DNA of 12,582 bases from NCBI GenBank assembly GCA_947506075.1, contig CANNNN010000036.1, positions 1 through 12,582 on the forward strand, given 5' to 3'. Positions 7,333-12,582 of the stretch are shown in pieces. This DNA comes from Methylococcaceae bacterium (GTDB lineage Bacteria; Pseudomonadota; Gammaproteobacteria; Methylococcales; Methylomonadaceae). Below the pieces are notes generated by a model. It had not been told where the DNA came from and made no database searches. It saw only the letters and a list, made by a program, of their open reading frames with translations. A program made the translations under genes and the position numbers. The first letter of the stretch is position 1, and every line of letters begins with the position of its first letter.

Positions 7333-9504
7333 ATGCGTATTTTATTGATTTCATCGGCATTTTCCGGATTAACGCAACGTTTTTATACCGAGCTTGAAGA
7401 TGCCGGTTATCTAGTCTCTGTTGAGTTACATTCAGGCGACATTGAGCAATTAGTAGAAGGTGTGGACTTGTTCAAACCGGATCTAATTTTATGTCCATTT
7501 TTAACCCGCTACCTGCCTAAAGAAATTTATCTGAACTATAAATGCCTGATCGTCCATCCCGGCATTAAAGGCGACAGAGGCCCGTCTTCTCTGGACTGGG
7601 CCATTCAAAATAACGATGCTGAATGGGGAGTTTCGTTGCTGGAAGCGGCAGAAGACATGGACGCCGGCGCTATCTGGGCCAATAAAACCTTTCCGATGCG
7701 ACCTGCGACCAAGAGCAGTATTTTCTACCGGGAAGTGACGCAAGCGGCAGTCGATTGTTTATGGGAAGTTTTAAGCTATTTTGATGCGCCGGATTTCAAA
7801 CCCGAACTACAGGATTACAGCAGACCTGATTATAAAGGCCAAACGCTACCCTCAATCAAACAACAAGATCGTGCCATCAACTGGAAAAAACATACCACGG
7901 CTGAAATTGTAAGACGCATCAACGCGGCTGATGGCAGCCCCGGCGTACTGGATGAAATTTATGGCAAAGCGGTTTTCATGTTCAATGCGCATCAGGCTTA
8001 CCAGTTAAGCGGCAAGGCCGGTGAGATCATCGCCACAGCAAATCATGCGATTTGCCGGGCGACAGTCGATGGCGCGATCTGGATTGGGCATTTGAAACCG
8101 AAACTGGAATCCGGCAAAGGCATAAAGCTGCCGGCCACCTTCGTGTTAAAAGATCTACTGCCCAAGACGACCAACTCTGCTTTGAAAAGTTTGTTAGCAA
8201 AAACTGTCAAGACTATTGAAATCGACTATACCTTACCGGGACGGCAATTGCCTTGCCAGGAGGTCTGGTATGAACAAGAAGTAGATGTCGCCTATCTGTA
8301 CTTTCCTTTTCACAACGGCGGCATGAGTACCGAACAATGCCGTCTGCTGCTGGCGGTCTATAGGCAGGTTGCGCTGTTGCCGGTAAAGGCGATAGTGCTG
8401 ATGGGCGGTGACGAATGCTGGTCTAACGGCATACACCTGAATCACATCGAGATAGCCGATAATTCCGCCGATGAATCCTGGTTAAATATCAATGCAATCG
8501 ATGATCTTATCTATCAGATTATCACCACCCTGGATAAATTAACCATTTCTGCTGTAGCAGGCAGTGCTGGCGCGGGCGGCGCGATTATGGCCTTGGCAGC
8601 CGATAAGGTATTTGCCAGAGAGGGCGTGATTTTTAATCCCCATTATAAAAACATGGGCGAGCTCTACGGCTCCGAGTACTGGACTTATTTATTGCCCAAG
8701 CGGGTCGGCCAGGAAATGGCGACGACTTTGACCGAACAGCGTTTGCCGATCAGCGCCAAGAAGGCTTGGCACATAGGTCTGTGCGATAAAGTGCTGGATA
8801 AAAATCATACGATTTTTATCGCACAGGTTAAACATCTGGTCAACACCCTGATCGCCGATAATGAGGTCTTGCAAACCAGTTTGAATGAAAAGGCCAAAAT
8901 TCGCTGTTATGACGAATCCTTAAAAGCCCTGGCGAGCTATAGAAAATTCGAATTAACCCAAATGTATGCCAATTTCTATGGCAATGAAAACTACCATAAA
9001 GCCAGACAAGGCTTTGTTTATAAGACCAGCGACGACAAAGCCACGCCTGAAAACATAGCCCTGCATCGTCAGAAAGCTGGATCAGCCAGAAAATTAGCAA
9101 TGGGCAGCATGTATCACTTTGTCTGGCAGGATTTTTACCAAACAAGTGATGCGTTGACCGATAAGCAACACCAGGAAATATTCAGTTTGGCCAATCAATT
9201 GGTTTCCTCTGTCAACCGGGAAGAGCTGAACAAAAACATACAGTTGATCTATCAGCATGTCAAAGAACATTTTGATGCGGAAGAAGAACTGATGGAGCAA
9301 TCAGGCTTTAAACGCAATAAACACCATGTAACAGAACATCAGGTCATGCTGGAAAAACTGGTCGAGATGGATCATAAAATAAGGAAGGATGACTGGAAGC
9401 AAAGCGATATTCAGGACTTTATGGATAGATGGGGGGAACATATCCTTCATTCCGATATGGCGTTTAATGCTTTTTTGAAAAAGCAAGAGATTGAAACGGC
9501 ATAA
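7333..9504 (+). CDS. hypX: HypX/HoxX-like hydrogenase maturation protein with fused C-terminal hemerythrin domain
   Basis: HypX makes the CO ligand of the [NiFe]-hydrogenase active site in aerobes. Its N-terminal formyltransferase half takes the formyl group of N10-formyl-tetrahydrofolate to CoA, and its crotonase-like half releases CO from formyl-CoA. Residues 1-300 carry the formyltransferase signature, with VHPGIKGDRGPSSLD at 74-88 and DMDAGAIW at 108-115. Residues about 318-560 carry the crotonase part, with AGSAGAGGAIMALAADKVFA at 409-428 and the strongly HypX-specific NPHYKNMGELYGSEYWTYLL at 435-454. Ordinary HypX ends near here. This protein continues to 723 residues with a hemerythrin domain at about 595-718, where all seven di-iron ligands are found at usual spacing: His613, His646, Glu650, His665, His669, His703 and Asp708. 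AGGAG six bases before the ATG supports the start. No hydrogenase or hypABCDEF gene is in the window. Family assignment is secure; the role of the fusion is inference. Confidence 0.93.
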   Translation: MRILLISSAFSGLTQRFYTELEDAGYLVSVELHSGDIEQLVEGVDLFKPDLILCPFLTRYLPKEIYLNYKCLIVHPGIKGDRGPSSLDWAIQNNDAEWGVSLLEAAEDMDAGAIWANKTFPMRPATKSSIFYREVTQAAVDCLWEVLSYFDAPDFKPELQDYSRPDYKGQTLPSIKQQDRAINWKKHTTAEIVRRINAADGSPGVLDEIYGKAVFMFNAHQAYQLSGKAGEIIATANHAICRATVDGAIWIGHLKPKLESGKGIKLPATFVLKDLLPKTTNSALKSLLAKTVKTIEIDYTLPGRQLPCQEVWYEQEVDVAYLYFPFHNGGMSTEQCRLLLAVYRQVALLPVKAIVLMGGDECWSNGIHLNHIEIADNSADESWLNINAIDDLIYQIITTLDKLTISAVAGSAGAGGAIMALAADKVFAREGVIFNPHYKNMGELYGSEYWTYLLPKRVGQEMATTLTEQRLPISAKKAWHIGLCDKVLDKNHTIFIAQVKHLVNTLIADNEVLQTSLNEKAKIRCYDESLKALASYRKFELTQMYANFYGNENYHKARQGFVYKTSDDKATPENIALHRQKAGSARKLAMGSMYHFVWQDFYQTSDALTDKQHQEIFSLANQLVSSVNREELNKNIQLIYQHVKEHFDAEEELMEQSGFKRNKHHVTEHQVMLEKLVEMDHKIRKDDWKQSDIQDFMDRWGEHILHSDMAFNAFLKKQEIETA

Positions 9505-9604
9505 GCTGTCGGGACCGTGATTTTAAAATACTAATGTTTTTCTAATCGAGGGCTTCCATGTATTGCACTGGTAGTCAATTTGTCACTCAGTAGGGAGTAG
9601 GAAA

Positions 9605-9784
9605 ATGAATAAATATACTGTAAATTTTATCTGTAAAGATCAACAGGGACATGATGTTGTCAGAAGTGAGGAGATTGATTGGGTCGGCGTCGATGAAGCC
9701 GTAGAGATAGTTAAGAGCGAATGGTCTGGCTGTGATGTCGAAGTAATCTGGGCCGGCATTAGACATAATGATGGCGGTGTATAG
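9605..9784 (+). CDS. Small acidic protein of unknown function (59 aa)
   Basis: The frame begins MNKYTVNFICKDQQGHDVVR and ends WAGIRHNDGGV. It is preceded by AGGGAG (9592-9597), about seven bases before the ATG, a strong ribosome binding site. The pattern is that of a compact alpha/beta protein: a first strand (YTVNFICKD), a helix (VDEAVEIVKSEW) and a second strand (DVEVIWAGIRH). It is acidic, has two Cys and no membrane segment. It lies 100 bases after the HypX-hemerythrin gene and 71 bases before the P-loop gene, on the same strand, so it may belong to the same transcript. I do not recognise the family. Confidence 0.6.
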   Translation: MNKYTVNFICKDQQGHDVVRSEEIDWVGVDEAVEIVKSEWSGCDVEVIWAGIRHNDGGV

Positions 9785-9855
9785 AGACAGCAAGGTATCC
9801 CTTATTGCAGGCAACTCAAAAACAGGCTTCATGACAATAAAATAGAGACGTACCT

Positions 9856-10569
9856 ATGGATACCAAATACCTGTATGTTATGGGCGCTGAAGCCGGAGTA
9901 GGAAAAAGCACGGTATGTCTTGGTATTTTGGCTCAGCTGTTAGCCTCGGGATTTACCGCCGATCAGTTGGCCTATATCAAGCCTGTCACTCAATGTGTCG
10001 CAAAACAGCCGGTTGCGCTGTTTTGCGAACAACGCAACATCAGTTACAGAGATCTGGGCAGCCTGATTTTTAGCAAAGGTTTTAGCAAGGACTTCATAGC
10101 CGGACTGACGACAGGTTCGGATGCACTACTGACAGAAGTGCTAGCGGCAATAATCGCCATTGGCCAAGGCAAAGTGCTAGTCCTTATCGATGGCATCGGC
10201 GACCCCTCGGTGGGCAGTGTGGTCGGCGTTTCCAATGTCGATATTGCGGCGGCACTATCTTGCAGAGTTATCTTTGTCGGCAAGTCCGGCATCGGCAAAG
10301 CGATAGATAACACGGTGTTGTGTATCTCCTTTATGCAGCAGCAGGGCTTGGCTAACATAGGTCTTATCTATAATAAAATTCCTTGTTCGGCGATGACCGA
10401 GATAAAAACTCATCTGAGCAAAAGATTACCGGAATTATTACCCGACGTAACCTTGCTTGGCTTCATCGGCAATGATGAGGTCAATGCTGACAGCGCACAC
10501 GGTTTCGATGCGTTTATCGACAAAAAAACGCTGTTATTTAACTGGTTGCAGCTGATTAAACCCAGTTAA
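9856..10569 (+). CDS. BioD/Pta-N-like P-loop NTPase of unknown role
   Basis: The 237-residue soluble protein has a Walker A motif GAEAGVGKST at 10-19 and an IKPVTQC block at 41-47 that matches the YKPV block of dethiobiotin synthetase, with the same basic residue. In place of the BioD EGAGG loop it has IDGIGDPSVGSVVGVSN at 111-127, followed by VIFVGKSGIGKAID at 138-151 and the strand-ending IYNKIP at 171-176. This layout fits the BioD-like/CobQ-type P-loop fold also found at the N-terminus of some phosphotransacetylases (AAA_26 type). ATP-dependent carboxylation or ligation is possible, but true BioD activity is doubtful because the substrate loop differs and no bio gene is nearby. The ribosome binding site is weak. 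It follows hypX and the 59-residue gene and is followed by a terminator-like hairpin. Confidence 0.8.
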   Translation: MDTKYLYVMGAEAGVGKSTVCLGILAQLLASGFTADQLAYIKPVTQCVAKQPVALFCEQRNISYRDLGSLIFSKGFSKDFIAGLTTGSDALLTEVLAAIIAIGQGKVLVLIDGIGDPSVGSVVGVSNVDIAAALSCRVIFVGKSGIGKAIDNTVLCISFMQQQGLANIGLIYNKIPCSAMTEIKTHLSKRLPELLPDVTLLGFIGNDEVNADSAHGFDAFIDKKTLLFNWLQLIKPS

Positions 10570-10573
10570 ACTA

Positions 10574-10615
10574 CAGAAGCGTAGGCCACATAACCTGGCT
10601 ACGACTCTGTTTAAT
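10574..10615 (+). terminator. Probable terminator after the P-loop gene
   Basis: The arms 10574-10588 (CAGAAGCGTAGGCCA) and 10596-10609 (TGGCTACGACTCTG) pair with two mismatches and one bulged base around a 7-base loop. TTTAATTT follows directly. The hairpin starts five bases after the stop codon, the expected place for an intrinsic terminator. Confidence 0.5.
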
Positions 10616-10625
10616 TTCCTGTTAA

Positions 10626-10682
10626 ATGCCAAAGTTCAGCATTGGTAATTTTTGCCTGCTCAAAAATATCAACACGCTTTGA
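10626..10682 (+). CDS. Possible 18-residue leader peptide ahead of the leuB-like gene
   Basis: The frame MPKFSIGNFCLLKNINTL ends at a TGA (10680-10682) one base before the hairpin at 10684, a geometry that recalls transcription attenuators. Three Leu and two Ile codons are present, but there is no run of Leu codons and no clear Shine-Dalgarno (the upstream sequence is TTTCCTGTTAA). I could not draw a convincing alternative antiterminator helix, so this may be chance. Confidence 0.2.
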   Translation: MPKFSIGNFCLLKNINTL

Positions 10683-10683
10683 G

Positions 10684-10709
10684 AGCGGCTTGGTAAAATA
10701 GCCGCTTTT
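10684..10709 (+). terminator. Hairpin with short T run in the leuB-like leader
   Basis: AGCGGCT (10684-10690) and AGCCGCT (10700-10706) form a 7-base-pair stem with a 9-base loop, ending in TTTT. It lies about 40 bases upstream of the leuB-like start, inside the presumed leader. It could be a second terminator for the preceding transcript or an attenuator for the following gene. Confidence 0.42.
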
Positions 10710-10753
10710 GAACTCCCATTCCGCAGATGCTGAGCGGACAGTAAAGGTAAATG

Positions 10754-11860
10754 ATGAAGAATTATAAAATCGCAGTGTTAGCCGGTGACGGTATCGGTCC
10801 TGAAATTACCCGGGAAGCCATCAAGGTACTTAAGCTGATTGAAGAGCGCAATGATGTTACGTTTGAGCTGATGCCCGCCGCTTTCGGCGCCTGCGCCTAT
10901 TTTGAATTTGGCGATGCCTTTCCGCAATCGACAATCGATATTTGTGACCAGGCCGACGCGATACTCAAAGGCCCGATAGGCTTGAGCCACGAACAATCCA
11001 AAACCATTCCGATTGATAAGCAACCAGAACGTGGTGCGCTACTGCCGATGCGTCGTCGTTACAACACTTACGCAAACTTTCGGCCGGTTTTTCTGCCCAA
11101 GGCCCTGGCCCATTTCTCACCGCTAAAGCCTGAAATCATCGGCGAGGGCATCGATATTATTATGGTTCGCGAACTGGTCGGCGGCTTGTATTTTGGCGCT
11201 AAGGAATCCGGTATTAACGAACAGGGGTTGCGTTATGTCAAAGAAACGCTGGAATATGATGAACAGCAAATCAGCCAGATTTTGCATCAGGCGTTCAAAC
11301 TGGCCAGCAAACGGAAGAAAGTGCTGCATAACATTCATAAAAGCAATGTGCTGAAATCCAGCGTGTTGTGGAATGAAATACTCGATGAAGTGGCTAAAGA
11401 CTATCCCGATGTGCAAGTTATTCATCAGCTGGTTGATTCAGTCGCAACCAATCTGTGTTTGAAACCCACCCAGTTCGACGTGATGGTCATGGAAAACATG
11501 TTTGGCGACATCCTCAGCGATCAGGGCGGCGGACTGTTGGGTTCCCTGGGTCTAATGCCTTCTGCCTGTATCGGCGATGAAAAAGCCTACTACGAGCCAT
11601 CACACGGTTCGGCCCCGGACATTGCCGGAAAAAATATCGCCAATCCGTACTCAATGATCGGCTCGGTTGCGATGATGCTAGAAAACAGTTTCGATATGGC
11701 CGATGAAGCCAAAAATGTCTGGGATGCGATGCAAGGCGTGTTCGGCGATGGCTACTCCACCGCCGATCTGTCCAAGCCGGGTAGCGGCGTAACGATGATC
11801 AGCACCGAACAATTTGGCGATAAGGTTGTAGAAAAGCTGAGGCAAATGCCAAGGGTCTAA
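10754..11860 (+). CDS. leuB: 3-Isopropylmalate dehydrogenase-like protein (isocitrate/isopropylmalate dehydrogenase family)
   Basis: The family oxidises and decarboxylates 2-hydroxy-3-alkyl acids; LeuB converts 3-isopropylmalate to 2-oxoisocaproate in leucine synthesis. From the second ATG the length is 368 residues; AAAGG is six bases upstream of it, while the ATG at 10751 is only three bases away. Key residues align with the IPMDH set: Arg100 and Arg110 (ERGALLPMRRRYNTYANFR), Arg139, Tyr146 (VRELVGGLYFG), Lys196, Asp228, and the metal ligands Asp252 and Asp256 (MFGDILSD). Asp289 in PDIAGKNIANP predicts NAD+ rather than NADP+. The pair of Leu residues before MRRR favours an isopropylmalate-type substrate. 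The gene stands alone, without leuC, leuD or leuA. The GPIGLSHEQSKTIPID loop (residues 73-88) differs from common LeuB, so a paralogue acting on another alkylmalate cannot be excluded. Confidence 0.85.
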   Translation: MKNYKIAVLAGDGIGPEITREAIKVLKLIEERNDVTFELMPAAFGACAYFEFGDAFPQSTIDICDQADAILKGPIGLSHEQSKTIPIDKQPERGALLPMRRRYNTYANFRPVFLPKALAHFSPLKPEIIGEGIDIIMVRELVGGLYFGAKESGINEQGLRYVKETLEYDEQQISQILHQAFKLASKRKKVLHNIHKSNVLKSSVLWNEILDEVAKDYPDVQVIHQLVDSVATNLCLKPTQFDVMVMENMFGDILSDQGGGLLGSLGLMPSACIGDEKAYYEPSHGSAPDIAGKNIANPYSMIGSVAMMLENSFDMADEAKNVWDAMQGVFGDGYSTADLSKPGSGVTMISTEQFGDKVVEKLRQMPRV

Positions 11861-11893
11861 TCGGCTTGGCTGAAAGATACATACGAGAAAGCA

Positions 11894-11916
11894 GATCGGG
11901 GTTTGCAACCCCGATC
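11894..11916. terminator. Bidirectional terminator hairpin between convergent genes
   Basis: GATCGGGGTT (11894-11903) and AACCCCGATC (11907-11916) form a perfect 10-base-pair stem with a 3-base loop (TGC), 33 bases after the leuB-like stop. The T run is poor in both directions, but the position between two convergent genes and the strength of the stem fit a shared transcription end. Confidence 0.6.
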
Positions 11917-11977
11917 GAAACATTTGAAGGCTTCGGCACTGTACCTTACGTGAGTAACAGGATTACATGCTCCCGCG

Positions 11978-12582
11978 TCACGCAGCATTATTTTTTTGCG
12001 ATTGACCTTCCTTTATCGCCCGCAATAAGTTTCCGCAAAACAGTTCCTTACCTGTTTTTGTCGGTAGCCAGAGTTGTTTGATTTCTACTTGATTGGCTTT
12101 AAAGTAGGGTTCGGCAGATTTTACCAAATCGGCCTGTTTCACTTTGGGTGAATAGGTGTTAAGAATTAAAAAAGCCCCCGGATTCATTAGCCCGTCGGCC
12201 GCTTCCATCAAGCCGGATAAGTGATTTTCCAATTTCCATTTTTCGCCTTTGGCGCCTAAACCCCAGGCGGGCGGGTCCATGATAATGCCGTCGTAGCGCT
12301 TGCCTCGTTTTAATTCACGCTGAGCAAATTTTAACGCATCCTCAAGTACCCACTGAATATCGGATAGATGACTGTACTCCCTGTTTTCATTAGCCCAGGT
12401 AAGCATCTGTTTCACCGAATCAACATGCACGACTTCCGCACCGGCTTCACAGGCAGCCAGCGAGGCTGCACCAGTGTAAGCAAATAAATTTAAAACCTTT
12501 TGGCCTACTTTCACCTTCTCCTTAATAAAGCGCCAGTTTTCTTGCTGCTCCGGAAATAAACCCACATGCTTGAATTTGGTTA
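11978..12582 (-). CDS. Class I SAM-dependent methyltransferase, RlmI/RlmK-like (C-terminal part, 5' end outside window)
   Basis: The frame is open to the window edge, so the 200 visible residues are the C-terminal catalytic part. The GTG at 12565 lies inside the conserved KHVGLFPEQQENW block and is not the true start. The SAM-binding motif I is KVLNLFAYTGAASLAACEAG, followed by the acidic VVHVDS that contacts the ribose, and the catalytic-type motif is MDPPAWG. This matches the COG1092/Methyltrans_SAM group, which includes 23S rRNA cytosine-5 methyltransferases RlmI and RlmK. The missing N-terminal part would show whether a PUA domain is present, which decides between RlmI-type rRNA modification and other small members. 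It is convergent with the leuB-like gene and shares the hairpin at 11894. Confidence 0.85.
   Translation of the reverse strand, partial: TKFKHVGLFPEQQENWRFIKEKVKVGQKVLNLFAYTGAASLAACEAGAEVVHVDSVKQMLTWANENREYSHLSDIQWVLEDALKFAQRELKRGKRYDGIIMDPPAWGLGAKGEKWKLENHLSGLMEAADGLMNPGAFLILNTYSPKVKQADLVKSAEPYFKANQVEIKQLWLPTKTGKELFCGNLLRAIKEGQSQKNNAA

Noticed and set aside
8840..9145. 101-codon minus-strand frame inside the hypX-like gene
   Set aside because: The plus-strand protein continues without a break through this region into the hemerythrin domain, so this is a shadow.
9587..9832. 81-codon minus-strand frame over the 59-residue gene
   Set aside because: The plus-strand frame has a strong ribosome binding site and fits the direction of its neighbours; the minus-strand frame has neither.
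1..12582. CRISPR arrays, tRNA or rRNA genes, insertion sequences
   Set aside because: No regularly spaced direct repeats, no cloverleaf-like segments and no transposase-like proteins or terminal inverted repeats were seen.

Overview
The window looks like a stretch of a gammaproteobacterial chromosome of moderate G+C. The core genes aat, trxB and ftsK lie together, with aat and trxB on the minus strand and ftsK divergent from them. This echoes the arrangement around trxB/ftsK in enterobacteria, but without cydDC, lrp or lolA. Protein style and the link to C1-folate chemistry fit an aerobic methylotroph or methanotroph (Methylococcales-like). That placement is an impression; no single sequence here proves it.

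Layout. Positions 1-843 (minus) hold the N-terminal part of a membrane-anchored sensor with a periplasmic Cache-like domain, cut by the window edge. About 540 bases of gene-poor DNA follow, with one tiny ORF carrying a good ribosome binding site. Next come aat (L/F-tRNA-protein transferase) and trxB (thioredoxin reductase) on the minus strand, and a divergent promoter region leads to ftsK on the plus strand. After ftsK there is a strong stem-loop and a gap of about 460 bases with a second stem-loop.

The accessory part runs from 6220 to 10569, all on the plus strand. It contains a GlxA-type AraC-family regulator, a HypX/HoxX-like protein, a 59-residue acidic protein, and a BioD/Pta-N-like P-loop NTPase. 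The HypX-like protein is the most notable object here. It has the usual formyltransferase and crotonase-like halves, and a complete hemerythrin domain is fused at its C-terminus with all seven di-iron ligands in place. HypX makes the CO ligand of the [NiFe]-hydrogenase active site from formyl-tetrahydrofolate in aerobic bacteria. A fused O2-binding domain therefore suggests oxygen-responsive CO synthesis, although no hydrogenase or other hyp gene lies in this window.

The right end has a stand-alone 3-isopropylmalate dehydrogenase-like gene. Ahead of it is a short leader with a hairpin plus T run and a possible 18-codon leader ORF. A near-perfect hairpin separates it from a convergent, truncated RlmI/RlmK-like SAM methyltransferase gene that runs off the end. 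No tRNA, rRNA, insertion sequence or CRISPR array was seen.
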